Shown here in pieces: positions 16,123-25,875 of a stretch of DNA of 64,000 bases. Source of the stretch: JBBRSD01 sp038245725 (GTDB lineage: Bacteria > Actinomycetota > Coriobacteriia > Anaerosomatales > JAAXUF01). The stretch is taken from contig JBBRSD010000006.1 of the NCBI GenBank assembly GCA_038245725.1, forward strand, positions 117,276 through 181,275. Reading direction: 5' to 3'. The position numbers and the translations under genes are program-made. The first letter of the stretch is position 1. Each line of letters starts with the position of its first letter. Below the pieces are notes generated by a model. The model worked only from the letters and a program-made list of their open reading frames with translations. It searched no databases and was not told where the DNA came from.

Positions 16123-16881
16123 GTGACCACACTCTCGTTCGACGATGTGACGCTAACCTACGAGGGCTCGGACCGCTCGGTCCGAGCCCTCGACGCGCTC
16201 TCGCTCGAGGTCGCGTCCGGCGAGCCGATCGCGATCATCGGACCGAGCGGCTGCGGGAAGTCCACGTTGTTGCTGATGGCGACGGGGCTGCTGCGGCCGA
16301 CCGTGGGCAGCGTGCGCGTTGGTGGCTCGGCCATCGCCGGCCCCCGGCGCGAGACCGCGCTCATCCTCCAGGACTTCGGACTGCTGCCCTGGAAGACGGT
16401 CGAGGCGAACGCCGGCCTCGGGCTGCAGGTGCGCGGCGTCCCGCGCGCCGAAGTGCGCTCGCGCGCCGACGCCGCGCTCGAGCGCGTGGGGCTCGCTGAG
16501 TTCGCGCACAGCTACCCGGCGGAGCTCTCGGGTGGCATGCGCCAGCGGCTCGCGCTCGCCCGCGCGGTCGCGCTCGACGCCGATGTGCTGCTGATGGACG
16601 AGCCTCTCTCGGCGCTTGACGCGCTCAAGCGCGAGGACCTGCAAGACGTGCTGCTCGAGCTGTGGAAGCGGCGCGGCCATACGCAGGTGCTCGTGACGCA
16701 CTCGATCGAGGAGGCGGTCTTTCTGGGCCGGCGGATCGTCGTGATGACGCCTCGGCCCGGGCGCGTGGCCGCCATCGTCGACAACCTCGGCATGGGAAGC
16801 GCAGGCTACCGCGCGTCCGAGGAGTACCACGAGCGATGCGTGCAGCTGCGGTCGATGCTCGCCGGCGGCGGTGTGTCGTGA
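16123..16881 (+). CDS. ABC transporter ATPase (SsuB/TauB family)
   Basis: A 252-residue ATPase with Walker A GPSGCGKST, Q-loop LILQDFGLLPWKT, signature LSGGMRQR, Walker B VLLMDEPLSALD and switch histidine in VTHSIEEAVFLG. The GTG start lies 10 bases after the binding-protein stop, and the gene overlaps the permease start by 4 bases. It powers import with its two neighbours. Confidence 0.88.
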   Translation: MTTLSFDDVTLTYEGSDRSVRALDALSLEVASGEPIAIIGPSGCGKSTLLLMATGLLRPTVGSVRVGGSAIAGPRRETALILQDFGLLPWKTVEANAGLGLQVRGVPRAEVRSRADAALERVGLAEFAHSYPAELSGGMRQRLALARAVALDADVLLMDEPLSALDALKREDLQDVLLELWKRRGHTQVLVTHSIEEAVFLGRRIVVMTPRPGRVAAIVDNLGMGSAGYRASEEYHERCVQLRSMLAGGGVS

Positions 16882-17633
16882 GGGGTCCGCTGGTTCGCAA
16901 GGTGCTCGGCTACATCGGGGCGCTCGTCGCGCTCGCGCTGGCGTGGGCGGCCACATCCGCGCTCGTGAACTCACCGGCGCTTCCCGGGCCGGTCATCGCG
17001 ATGCAGACGTTCGTCGAGCGCTGGGGCGAGATCTGGCCGCAGATCCTCGTGAGCTCGTGGCGCGTGCTCGCGGCGATGGTCATCGGGACGCTGCTGGCGG
17101 TGCCGCTCGGGCTGTGGCTCGGCCGCTCGCCGCGCGCCGATGCGATCGCCGCGCCGGTCATCTTCATCGCCTACCCGATCCCCAAGGTCGTGTTCCTGCC
17201 GGTGCTGCTCGTGCTGTTCGGCCTCGGGCACGGGCCCAAGATCGGACTGATCGCGCTCATCGTGTTCTTCCAGATCCTCGTGACGGCGCGCGACGCCGCC
17301 AAGTCGGTGCCCGATGCGAGCGTGCTCTCGGTCCGCTCGCTCGGCGCATCTCGGCTCGACGTCTACCGACACGTCATCGTGCCTGCGGCGATGCCCGACA
17401 TCTTCACTGCGCTGCGCATCGGCACCGGCACCGCCATCGCCGTGCTCTTCCTCGCCGAGACCATCGCCGGGTCGAGCGGCATCGGCTGGTTTATCGGCGA
17501 CGCGTGGGGCAGCATCGATTACCCGGGCATGTTCGCCGGCATCATCGGCATGGCCCTGCTGGGAGTCGTGCTCTACGAGGCGCTCGACGCCGTTGATGTC
17601 TGGGCGACGCGATGGCGGCGCGCAGGACGCTGA
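16878..17633 (+). CDS. ABC transporter permease (SsuC/TauC family)
   Basis: A 251-residue permease with about six transmembrane helices and the BPD-permease loop SVRSLGASRLDVYRHVIVPAAMPDIFTALRIG (EAA-like motif around 150-180). The GTG overlaps the ATPase stop. It completes a three-gene SsuABC-like import operon (15075-17633). Confidence 0.88.
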   Translation: MRGPLVRKVLGYIGALVALALAWAATSALVNSPALPGPVIAMQTFVERWGEIWPQILVSSWRVLAAMVIGTLLAVPLGLWLGRSPRADAIAAPVIFIAYPIPKVVFLPVLLVLFGLGHGPKIGLIALIVFFQILVTARDAAKSVPDASVLSVRSLGASRLDVYRHVIVPAAMPDIFTALRIGTGTAIAVLFLAETIAGSSGIGWFIGDAWGSIDYPGMFAGIIGMALLGVVLYEALDAVDVWATRWRRAGR

Positions 17634-17702
17634 GCCGGTAGAGCCGCGCGTGTCAGAGCCGACTGATAGCATGGGTCCATCACCGCCGAGGAGGGGCTGC
17701 CC

Positions 17703-18959
17703 GTGCGCGACCGCGTGACGTTCATCCATACCGCCGACGTGCATCTCGACGCGCCGTTCGAGGGCATCGGCGCTGCCTCCGAGAAGGTCGGACGCGCGCT
17801 CGCTGAGGCGACGTACGAGGCGTTCTCGCGCGTGGTCGACACCGCGCTCGCGCGTGCGGTCGACTTCGTGGTGATCGCTGGCGACGCGTACAACGCGCGC
17901 GACAAGAGCTTGCGCGCTCAGCTCCGATTCCGAGATCAGATGGCGCGCCTCGCGGAGGCCGACATTGAGGTCTTCGTCGCGCAAGGCAATCACGATCCGG
18001 CGAGCGGGTGGTCGGCGGGGCTCGTGCTCCCAAGCAACGTGCACTTCTTCTCGGCGGAGCACGTCGAGCGGTTCGAGGTGGTCCGCGACGGCGAGTCGGT
18101 TGCTGCGGTGTACGGACGCAGCTTCGCGCGAGCGGCCGAAAGTTCGAACCTCGCGCTCGGCTACCGGCGCGCACCCGGCGACGCCATCGCGATCGGCGTA
18201 CTGCACGCCAATGTTGGAGGCAACCGCGACTACGACGCGTACGCGCCAGCGAACCTCGACGACCTGCGCACCAGCGGGATGGACTACTGGGCGCTCGGCC
18301 ATATCCACAAGCAAGCGATCCTCAGCCAGAATCCGTGGGTCGTCTACTCGGGAAGTCCTCAGGGACTCAACCCGAAGGAGACCGGGCCGCACGGCTGCTT
18401 CGTGGTCGAGATCGCGGCGGGCGGCTCGGTGACTCTCACGCATGTGGAGACAGCGCCGATCGCGTGGGCGCAGGTTGCCCTCGACGCATCGAGTTGCGAC
18501 GGTATCGACGACCTGATGTCAGCGCTTGAGACGGAGTGCGAGCGTCTCCGTGCCGACGAGCAGCGCCACGTCGTCGTACGTGTTGCGCTCGTCGGACGCA
18601 GCCCAGCGCACGGGGACCTGGTCCGAGCGGGTGTGATCGAAGCGCTGTTCGAAGAGCTTCGATCACAGCAGGCTTCTCGCGGTCCGTGGGTGTGGATCGA
18701 CCGGCTCAGCGACCGCACGGCGGCGCCGCTCGATCTCGATGCGCTGCGCTCCGGCGCCGATTTCGCCAGCGAGGTCATGCGCATCGCCGACGAACTCGCC
18801 GCAGACTCGGCGGCGACAGCGGTACTTTGCGACGAGATCGCCTCGCCGGTCGCGACGAGCTTGCCCGGCGGTTACGTCCCGGGGGTAGGGGCGGCGGACG
18901 CTGTCGAGCGTGCGCGCAACGCGGTGCTCGATGAGCTGCTCGGCGGTGACCTTCGATGA
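17703..18959 (+). CDS. SbcD/YhaO-like DNA repair metallophosphoesterase
   Basis: A 418-residue calcineurin-like phosphoesterase. Metal-binding motifs are HTADVHLDAPF (8-18), VVIAGDAYNARD, AQGNHDPASGW and the C-terminal WALGHIHKQAI. The best match is the YhaO/SbcD exonuclease family. It is coupled by a 4-base overlap to a YhaN-like ATPase, the normal partner. Together they would act on double-strand breaks or hairpins. The start is GTG. Confidence 0.85.
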   Translation: MRDRVTFIHTADVHLDAPFEGIGAASEKVGRALAEATYEAFSRVVDTALARAVDFVVIAGDAYNARDKSLRAQLRFRDQMARLAEADIEVFVAQGNHDPASGWSAGLVLPSNVHFFSAEHVERFEVVRDGESVAAVYGRSFARAAESSNLALGYRRAPGDAIAIGVLHANVGGNRDYDAYAPANLDDLRTSGMDYWALGHIHKQAILSQNPWVVYSGSPQGLNPKETGPHGCFVVEIAAGGSVTLTHVETAPIAWAQVALDASSCDGIDDLMSALETECERLRADEQRHVVVRVALVGRSPAHGDLVRAGVIEALFEELRSQQASRGPWVWIDRLSDRTAAPLDLDALRSGADFASEVMRIADELAADSAATAVLCDEIASPVATSLPGGYVPGVGAADAVERARNAVLDELLGGDLR

Positions 18960-21490
18960 AGCTCAAGGCGATCGACGCGATAAGGTTCGGTGGGCTCAAG
19001 GGCGCGTGCGTCAGCGACCTCGGCGACGGCCTCACCGTCGTCCTCGGCCCGAACGAGTCCGGCAAGTCGTCGCTCACCGCGCTCGCACGCTATGTCCTGT
19101 ACGGCTATCCGGACGGCCGTTCCAAGGAGCGCGGGTACGTTCCGGCGACGGGAGGAGGACGTGCCGCGCGGTTGGTCTTCGCCGACGCCGCGGGCGAGTG
19201 GGCGGTCGAGCGCGTGGACGGCAAGAACCGCGGACCGGTCTCGATCGCGACGCTCGCCGGCTCGGCGCGCCCGGAGCTCCTCAGTGAGCTCGTTAGCGGC
19301 GTGAGCGAGCAGACCTACAAGGTCGTCTTCGGCTTCGGACTCGACGAGCTTGCGCTCATCGAACATGGAGACAAGGACGACGTTCTTGCCCGGCTGCACG
19401 CGGCCGGTGCGGGGCTCGCCGTGAACCCGATGGACGCGCGCAAGAGACTCGACGACGAGGCGAAGGCGCTGTACCTGAAAGGTGCGTCAAAGCCGCAGGT
19501 CAATGCTCTCGCAGCGCAGATACGCGACGTGAAACTGCGCATTGCCGAGCTCGAGAACGTGGCATCCGATTACGCCGCCGACCAGGTATGCCTCGCGGAA
19601 CTCGCCGAGCAGCTCGAGCCGCTGCGGGAGCACCGAGACGCGCTGCGAGCTCAAGCTCACGTCTTCGAGCAGGACACGGCGCGGCTCGAAGGCGCCTCAG
19701 AGGAGCTCGTTGTGCTCGCGGGAGACTCTCGGGACTCGCGACTCGCCGTCGAGCGCATCGAGAAGGCGCTTGCGATGGTCGACGTCGACGAGCGGGTCCT
19801 CGCGGTCGATGCAGAGCTGTCGGCCGTCCTGGACGAAGCCTCGGGATTCCGCCAGAGGTTGGAGTCGCTCCGGGAAGCTGATGTCGCGGCCAGCGAAGTC
19901 GAGCGCCGCGCCGCCACGTTTGCCCTGCCGGACGGGGCCGTCGACAGCATCGAGAACCGTACGGCAGTCGAGACGTGGCGCGATCGCCTCACGGGCCTGC
20001 GTGGAGGCGCGGAGCGCGAGGAGTACACCGCGCGCCAAGCCGAGGCACGCGCCGCGGGTACCGAGCAAATAGCCGCCGAGACGACCGCACCCGCTAGCGG
20101 CCGGGCCAACTCGCGCGTGCTGGCGGTCGTACTCGCGACCATCATCGTCGCGGCCGGACTCGTCTTCGCCGCAACCGGTGTCCTCCTGCGCCAGCCGATC
20201 GCAACCGTTCTCGGGGGTGCCGTTGTTGCCGCTGGCGCAATCGCCCTGGTAGTCGCCATCACTCGCAAGCCGGTCGCCGCTGAGCCGTCGCCGCTTTCTG
20301 CCGCGGCCGCAACCCTGCGAGCGGACGCCGTCGCCCAGCGAACGCTTGCGACACACTCGTCTGGCGAGCTCGATCGCGCCTTCGGAGAGTGGCGCGCGTG
20401 GCTCACGGAGCGGGAGCTCGATGCGCATGGAGAAGAGCCCGCCGCCGTTCGCGCTGTGCTCGAGGAGCTAGCGGAGCGCCAGCGTCTTCTCGGCGAAGCG
20501 ACTCGCCATCGGGATCAGGCGGCCCGGGAACGCGATGCTGCCGAAGCGTGGGTCATCCGGCTGGTCGATACGGTCCGCCGTTACGACGAGACCGCCGCTC
20601 AGATACCGGTGCTCTCGGAGGCGCTCGTGCTCGCGGCTCGGGCCAAGCACGACCTCGAGGCGGCGCGGTCATCTCGCACCGATCGCCAGCAGCTGACCCG
20701 CGAACTCGAGACGGCCAGAACCGAACATCAGCGGCTCGCGCAGCGCGAGACCGCGGCCAAACAGATCATCGCAGACGTGGCGGGGCGTTTCGGGGCAGAG
20801 GCGGCATCGGCCGTGCCTGCGCTTCGGGCTGCTTTCGATCGCGCGCGCGAAGACCTCGCAGAGGTCGACGAACGCTTCGAGAGCGTGAAGATCGAGCACG
20901 CAGAGCTGCGTGGCAAGCTCAACGAGGAGGGGCTCGGCGACGCGATGGCGCGCAAGCGTCAGGAGCTCGAGGGGCTGCGGGCGCAGGCGCATGAGGCCGC
21001 GGACCGCTATCTTGTCGCTGCGCTATCGGTCCGCATCCTCGACCGCGCTCGCGAGCGGTTCGAGCGGGAGCGGCAGCCCGAAGTCGTGCGCACGGCCGGC
21101 CGGGTCTTCTCGGCGATGACGAACGGGCGTTACACGAGTTTGAGCGTGCCGCTCGACAACAGCGGCATCTCGGTCGTGAGGGCCGACGGCGAAGTTTGCT
21201 CCACGGGCGAGCTATCGCGCGGAACCGCCGAACAGCTCTATCTCGCGCTGCGAATCGGCCTCATCGGCTCGTTGGGGGCGACGGGTGCATCGCTTCCGGT
21301 GCTCATGGATGACGTTGTGGTGAACTTCGATCCCGAACGGCGCGCGGGCGCAGTCACTGCGGTGGCCGAGTTGGCCGCGATTCGCCAAGTGCTGTTCTTC
21401 ACCTGTCACCCCGAGACCGCCGAAGCGCTCGTCGGTTCCGTTCCCGGGGCCAAGCTGCTCTCGCTCGGCCGTTGCGAACTGCGAGGCTGA
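18956..21490 (+). CDS. YhaN/SbcC-like AAA ATPase
   Basis: An 844-residue SMC/Rad50-like protein. Walker A GPNESGKSS is at about 33-41. Long coiled coils flank a central hydrophobic pair of segments (about 383-442: VLAVVLATIIVAAGLVF..., TVLGGAVVAAGAIALVVAI), a hallmark of YhaN rather than SbcC. The ABC-type signature LSRGTAEQLYLALRIGL and Walker B LPVLMDDVVVNFD lie near the end. With the upstream phosphoesterase it forms a nuclease complex. No zinc-hook CxxC is visible. Confidence 0.85.
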   Translation: MKLKAIDAIRFGGLKGACVSDLGDGLTVVLGPNESGKSSLTALARYVLYGYPDGRSKERGYVPATGGGRAARLVFADAAGEWAVERVDGKNRGPVSIATLAGSARPELLSELVSGVSEQTYKVVFGFGLDELALIEHGDKDDVLARLHAAGAGLAVNPMDARKRLDDEAKALYLKGASKPQVNALAAQIRDVKLRIAELENVASDYAADQVCLAELAEQLEPLREHRDALRAQAHVFEQDTARLEGASEELVVLAGDSRDSRLAVERIEKALAMVDVDERVLAVDAELSAVLDEASGFRQRLESLREADVAASEVERRAATFALPDGAVDSIENRTAVETWRDRLTGLRGGAEREEYTARQAEARAAGTEQIAAETTAPASGRANSRVLAVVLATIIVAAGLVFAATGVLLRQPIATVLGGAVVAAGAIALVVAITRKPVAAEPSPLSAAAATLRADAVAQRTLATHSSGELDRAFGEWRAWLTERELDAHGEEPAAVRAVLEELAERQRLLGEATRHRDQAARERDAAEAWVIRLVDTVRRYDETAAQIPVLSEALVLAARAKHDLEAARSSRTDRQQLTRELETARTEHQRLAQRETAAKQIIADVAGRFGAEAASAVPALRAAFDRAREDLAEVDERFESVKIEHAELRGKLNEEGLGDAMARKRQELEGLRAQAHEAADRYLVAALSVRILDRARERFERERQPEVVRTAGRVFSAMTNGRYTSLSVPLDNSGISVVRADGEVCSTGELSRGTAEQLYLALRIGLIGSLGATGASLPVLMDDVVVNFDPERRAGAVTAVAELAAIRQVLFFTCHPETAEALVGSVPGAKLLSLGRCELRG

Positions 21491-21564
21491 CGCTGCCCCC
21501 GGACTGGATGTGCGCCGGTAGCGACCTCCCCGTGCTCGGGTATACCGAGTCCGGAGGTGGTCGC

Positions 21565-22188
21565 ATGTTCAACGATCGTGTCGATGCTGGAGAACGGCTG
21601 GCCAAGGCGTTGTCCGAGTACGCTGGCGCGCCCAACACTGTGGTCCTCGGCATTCCGCGCGGCGGGGTCGTCGTGGCCGCCGAAGTCGCTCGCGTGCTTG
21701 ATCTGCCGCTCGACATCTTGGCCGCGGCCAAGATCGGAGCGCCCGACAATCCTGAGTTCGCGGTGGGGGCTGTGACACCTGACGGGGAGGTCATAGCCAA
21801 CCCGCGCGGCGGCATGGCGACACGCGACGTCGCCGCCATCGCGGGGCCGGCGCGCGAGAAGATACGACGGCAGCTCGAGAACCTGCGTGGCTCGCAGCCT
21901 GCGGTTCCGGTTGCTGGGCGGACTGTGATCGTGGTCGACGACGGCCTCGCGACCGGGCTGACCGCGCTGGCAGCGGTGCGCTATCTCAAGCGCCAGGGCG
22001 CGTCGGTCATCTTGGCGGTGCCGGTCGCCGCTAGTGACTCGGCGCGCGCGTTGAAGGCCGAGGTGGATCGCCTCGTTGCGCTCGACATCCCGCACTCGTT
22101 CCAGGCGGTCGGCCAGTTCTACCAAACCTTCGGCCAGACGGAAGACGACGAGGTGCGGGCGCTTTTGGCAGCCGCTCGGAGTCGGTAG
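21565..22188 (+). CDS. Phosphoribosyltransferase-like protein
   Basis: A 207-residue type I PRTase fold. It shows the PRPP-binding loop TVIVVDDGLATGLTALAAV, the N-terminal VVLGIPRGGVVVAAEVARVL, and a flexible hood rich in Gly/Asn. GGAGGT fixes the ATG at 21565. The family (often 'predicted phosphoribosyltransferase') is sometimes fused to hydrolases; the base substrate is unknown. It stands alone between the repair genes and the oxidase cluster. Confidence 0.8.
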   Translation: MFNDRVDAGERLAKALSEYAGAPNTVVLGIPRGGVVVAAEVARVLDLPLDILAAAKIGAPDNPEFAVGAVTPDGEVIANPRGGMATRDVAAIAGPAREKIRRQLENLRGSQPAVPVAGRTVIVVDDGLATGLTALAAVRYLKRQGASVILAVPVAASDSARALKAEVDRLVALDIPHSFQAVGQFYQTFGQTEDDEVRALLAAARSR

Positions 22189-22304
22189 CCGCTGCGAGAT
22201 CGCGGTCAGTTCGTTTTGGCCTCGCGGTCCTCGGGTACTCGTCAACAGACGGCATGGAAGCGACTGTCAGACAATCAGGCATGACAAGGGAGGGAGACGC
22301 TCCG

Positions 22305-23726
22305 ATGCAATTTCTAAAGCGGGACAACAGTGCCGCTACGAGTTTCTTGATTTCGGCAGCTGTGTGGCTCGTGATCGGCACCGTATTCGGGCTGCTTCTC
22401 ACTATAGAGTTCGTGTTCCCGGACTTCGCGAAAGGCATTTCGTGGCTCGTATTCGGACGGCTTCGGCAGGCACATGTCAACACGGTGCTGTTCGCCTGGC
22501 TGTCGGGGGCGATGATGGGAGCCTGGCTCTACATCGTGCCACGGCTGACGGGGCGCAAGATCTACAGCGAGCTGCTCGGCCACTTCAGTTCGGTGGCGTG
22601 GAACATCTCGTTGCTCTTCGGCATCGCGGCGATCATGAACGGACAGACTCAAGGCCGTGAGTATGCCGAGCTGATATGGGTCGTCGACGTCGCGGTCATG
22701 GTGGTTCTCATCGTCAACGCCTTCAACATCCTCATGACGATCCACCACCGAGTAGAACCGAAACTCTACGTGAGTCTGTGGTACATCATCGCCACGGTGG
22801 TGCTCTTCCCGATCATCTACTTCATCGGAAACGTGATGTGGGCTCCGCCCACAGGTTCGCTGACCGGCATCAACGACACGATCTTCAACTGGTTCTACGG
22901 CCACCAGGTGCTTGGACTGTGGTTCACTCCTGGGTTGCTGGCGGTTATTTACTACATCGTCCCGAAAGAGACCGGCACTCCGCTCTACAGCACGTGGTTG
23001 GGGCTGATCGCTTTCTGGGGCCTCCTGTTGTTCTATACCGGCGTTGGCGCGCACCACCTGCTCTGGGCGCCGATCCCGTACTGGCTGAAGACGATCGCGG
23101 TGGCCGAGAGCTTCGGGATGGTGATTCCGGTGCTCGCGTTCATGTTCAACATCCTCTTAACCATGCGAGGGAACTGGTCACATGTGAGATCCAGCGTCCC
23201 CCTCCTCTATGCGCTCACCGGCTGGGCCGCCTACATCCTCGTCTCGTTCCAGGGCTCGAACCAGGCACTTCGGGGAGTCAATGAGCTGACTCACTTCACT
23301 CAGTACGTGCCCGGACACGCGATGTTAGCGCTCTTGTTCTTCGGCGCTTCGACCTGCATAGCCGCGGCCTACTACATCATGCCGAGAATCCTGGGATGCT
23401 CGCTGTACAGCCGTCGTCTGGCGCGGGCGGAATACGCGCTGTACGCAATCGGGTTCGCTGTCTTCTTCATCAGCTTCCTGGTGGGTGGAGCGATCCAGGG
23501 AGCGGACTGGGTGCACCTTGGGCTCCCGATCTGGACCGTCCTTCCCGCTGTGCGGCCCTTCAACGCGCTGCGAATAATGGGTGGCGCCCTCATCGTGATC
23601 AGCTTCGTGATGTTCGCATGGAACCTGATTGCCACAGTGGTCGTCCGTCGTCCATTCGAGCAACCGGACACGAAGACCATGACGGCGAATGTCCCGACGC
23701 TGTCTCCGACGCTGGCCGGGGAGTGA
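22305..23726 (+). CDS. ccoN: cbb3-type cytochrome c oxidase subunit I
   Basis: A 473-residue catalytic subunit with about 12 transmembrane helices. Aligned by spacing to the Pseudomonas stutzeri subunit, the CuB ligands are H200, H250 and H251, the active-site tyrosine is Y244, the high-spin heme ligand is H338 and the first low-spin heme b ligand is H57. The second heme b ligand, normally the last His of GHxH, is M340 here (PGHAM). GGGAGGGAGA lies 8 bases before the chosen ATG; an earlier ATG at 22254 is less likely. The subunit reduces O2 to water and pumps protons. It opens the oxidase operon. Confidence 0.9.
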   Translation: MQFLKRDNSAATSFLISAAVWLVIGTVFGLLLTIEFVFPDFAKGISWLVFGRLRQAHVNTVLFAWLSGAMMGAWLYIVPRLTGRKIYSELLGHFSSVAWNISLLFGIAAIMNGQTQGREYAELIWVVDVAVMVVLIVNAFNILMTIHHRVEPKLYVSLWYIIATVVLFPIIYFIGNVMWAPPTGSLTGINDTIFNWFYGHQVLGLWFTPGLLAVIYYIVPKETGTPLYSTWLGLIAFWGLLLFYTGVGAHHLLWAPIPYWLKTIAVAESFGMVIPVLAFMFNILLTMRGNWSHVRSSVPLLYALTGWAAYILVSFQGSNQALRGVNELTHFTQYVPGHAMLALLFFGASTCIAAAYYIMPRILGCSLYSRRLARAEYALYAIGFAVFFISFLVGGAIQGADWVHLGLPIWTVLPAVRPFNALRIMGGALIVISFVMFAWNLIATVVVRRPFEQPDTKTMTANVPTLSPTLAGE

Positions 23727-23733
23727 CGCTGCG

Positions 23734-25680
23734 ATGAAGATGACGTTCAAGGTAGTCCTGTGGGGCGGGCTCGCCGTGTTTTTCGCGGTCGTGACCGTGG
23801 TGGTCTTCACGCCGGTGGCTGTCTGGAAGCCGCCAACAACCCTTGTCGCACACACCTACACCCCTGAGCAGTTGCTCGGGCGCACGTTGTTCTACTCGAA
23901 TGGTTGCAACACCTGCCACACCCAGTACGTGCGCCAAGTCGACAATGGCATGGGACCCGTCTCACAGGGTGGCGACTACAGCTATGACAACCCGATGATT
24001 CTCGGTTCCGAGCGCACAGGCCCGGACCTGTCCTACATCGGACGCAAGCGCGGTCAGCAGTGGGAGGTCGACCACCTCAAGGATCCGCGCCAGTACTCTC
24101 CACTGTCGATCATGCCGAGGTTCAGCTTCCTTGCCGACAAGGACCTGCGAGCGATATCGGAATACCTGTACTACCTGGGTGATCGCAATGCGGCCGAGTT
24201 CATGGTCACGTCTCCAGCCCCGTACCAGACCGCCTCGGGGCCGCTGTTCGGCCAAGGTTTGCAGTCGACCGATCCCAGTGCAACGGCACAGGGATGGCCG
24301 ACGTTTCGGCAATCGGGGCTCTACGAAGGCAAGCAGATCTACGTTTCGCACTGCATGACGTGTCACGGCTGCGCCGGTAACGGGCTCGGCACCTATGGCG
24401 GAACGCTCATCGTGACCCCGGCAAACTTCAAGGTCGACCCCTTCCGTACGATGCCTGATGACCAATGGTTCTGGCACGTCTCGGAAGGTGTTCAGGGGTC
24501 CGTGATGCCTCCGTGGAAGGAGAGCCTCACCGTGAGTCAGCGCTGGAACGTGATCCATTACGTCCAGCAGGTCTATGCGCGCGCGTTCGAGCGTGATCCG
24601 GACGAGGGCGACCTTCCCGCCGAGTACGACAAGACAAACCCGTTGCCCATCACCATCGACACGATCGACGCAGGCAAACGGCTGTGGACTCGTGAGTGCG
24701 CCGTCTGCCACGGAGATGCCGCTGCCGGCGAAGGCATCTTCCGGCAGGGTGTCGAGCCGGTGCCGCCGAACTTCTCGGCATTGGCGGATTACGCCGACTT
24801 CACAGATGGGGACTACTTCTGGCGCATCAGCGAAGGCGTGCCCTGGACGGCGATGCCTACGTGGAGGCTCGTCTTCAACGATACCGAGCGCTGGCAACTC
24901 GTTTCCTACATTCGCACGATGTTCACTCAGACGACTCCGGCCCCCCCGCAGCCTTCGGCGAATCAGACGTTCACCACCACTCCGGTGATGAAGAACTCGG
25001 TCATTCCGCCGAACACGAAATACGACGTGGGCAGGCAGCAGGTCCTCGTCCAATGCTCGCATTGCCACGGTCTGGCCGGCGACGGCAAGGGTGAGGAAGG
25101 TCAGTACCTCAATCCGAAGCCAGCCAACCTGCAGGACAAGCTGAGCCAGAACACGCCAGGCATCATGGACCATTACGACGGCAACACGTTCTCCAAGGTC
25201 ACGAACGGCATGCGTGACTCAGCGATGCCGACCTGGGGCGAGTTCCTCGATACCAAGATGCGGTGGGACGACGTCAAGTACCTCAAGGACTCCTACACCA
25301 TCGGGCTTCCAGCATCTTCGAGCGTGTCGCACTTCGGCACGGGAGAGGTTTCGCTGCCGTACGTGCGCACCGACACGGGCATCTTCCAAGACGAGATCGC
25401 GAAGATCGTTCCTGCTGATGGCAAGCCCATCTACGAGAAGTACTGCTTGACCTGTCACGGCGCGACGGGCAACGGTGACGGCCCTGGTTCGACGCACCTT
25501 CTGGGCGGCGGGCCCGCACCACTGGCGAAGAATATGAACCTTCCCTACATCTTTGGGACGGTTCGCGAGGGCATAACCCAGACGCATATGTACGGCTTCG
25601 AGCCCGTGCTCACCGAGACGGAGATCTGGGACGTGACCGCCTACACGCTCGAATTGACCGGCGGAAAGTTCGGGGGGTGA
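23734..25680 (+). CDS. CcoO fused to extra cytochrome c domains (five heme sites)
   Basis: A 648-residue protein. Residues 1-30 form a membrane anchor. Next comes a CcoO-like domain with CNTCH at 58-62, TQYVRQ and the axial Met in LSIMPRF. Four more c-type domains follow, with CMTCH (207), CAVCH (322), CSHCH (441) and CLTCH (571), each with a downstream Met candidate (VMPPWK, AMPTWR, AMPTWG). A normal CcoO has one heme and CcoP has two. Here one chain would carry five, so it probably replaces both subunits. The ATG is 7 bases after the ccoN stop. It passes electrons to CcoN on the outer face of the membrane. Confidence 0.88.
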   Translation: MKMTFKVVLWGGLAVFFAVVTVVVFTPVAVWKPPTTLVAHTYTPEQLLGRTLFYSNGCNTCHTQYVRQVDNGMGPVSQGGDYSYDNPMILGSERTGPDLSYIGRKRGQQWEVDHLKDPRQYSPLSIMPRFSFLADKDLRAISEYLYYLGDRNAAEFMVTSPAPYQTASGPLFGQGLQSTDPSATAQGWPTFRQSGLYEGKQIYVSHCMTCHGCAGNGLGTYGGTLIVTPANFKVDPFRTMPDDQWFWHVSEGVQGSVMPPWKESLTVSQRWNVIHYVQQVYARAFERDPDEGDLPAEYDKTNPLPITIDTIDAGKRLWTRECAVCHGDAAAGEGIFRQGVEPVPPNFSALADYADFTDGDYFWRISEGVPWTAMPTWRLVFNDTERWQLVSYIRTMFTQTTPAPPQPSANQTFTTTPVMKNSVIPPNTKYDVGRQQVLVQCSHCHGLAGDGKGEEGQYLNPKPANLQDKLSQNTPGIMDHYDGNTFSKVTNGMRDSAMPTWGEFLDTKMRWDDVKYLKDSYTIGLPASSSVSHFGTGEVSLPYVRTDTGIFQDEIAKIVPADGKPIYEKYCLTCHGATGNGDGPGSTHLLGGGPAPLAKNMNLPYIFGTVREGITQTHMYGFEPVLTETEIWDVTAYTLELTGGKFGG

Positions 25681-25687
25681 CGGGACC

Positions 25688-25873
25688 ATGCTATTAGGAC
25701 TTCAAGTACTGGCCGGTTGGATGGCGTTCGTTGCCCTTTTCGGCTTCGCACTGATGGGCTGGGCGCTCTATTCAGGCCAGCTCGATGACGTCGAGAGTAT
25801 CAGTTACATCCCGCTCAACGAGCGTGAGCCCGAAGCCTGGCCTGGCCGTGCAACAGCCGAGAAGGGGGTGTAG
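25688..25873 (+). CDS. Small CcoS/CcoQ-like membrane protein
   Basis: A 61-residue protein with one transmembrane helix (about 4-28) followed by YSGQLDDVESISY, which resembles the SGQFDDLE motif after the helix of the oxidase assembly protein CcoS. A polar tail follows. It lies 7 bases after the pentaheme subunit, inside the oxidase operon. CcoS is needed for cofactor insertion; CcoQ is the alternative reading. Confidence 0.6.
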   Translation: MLLGLQVLAGWMAFVALFGFALMGWALYSGQLDDVESISYIPLNEREPEAWPGRATAEKGV

Positions 25874-25875
25874 TC

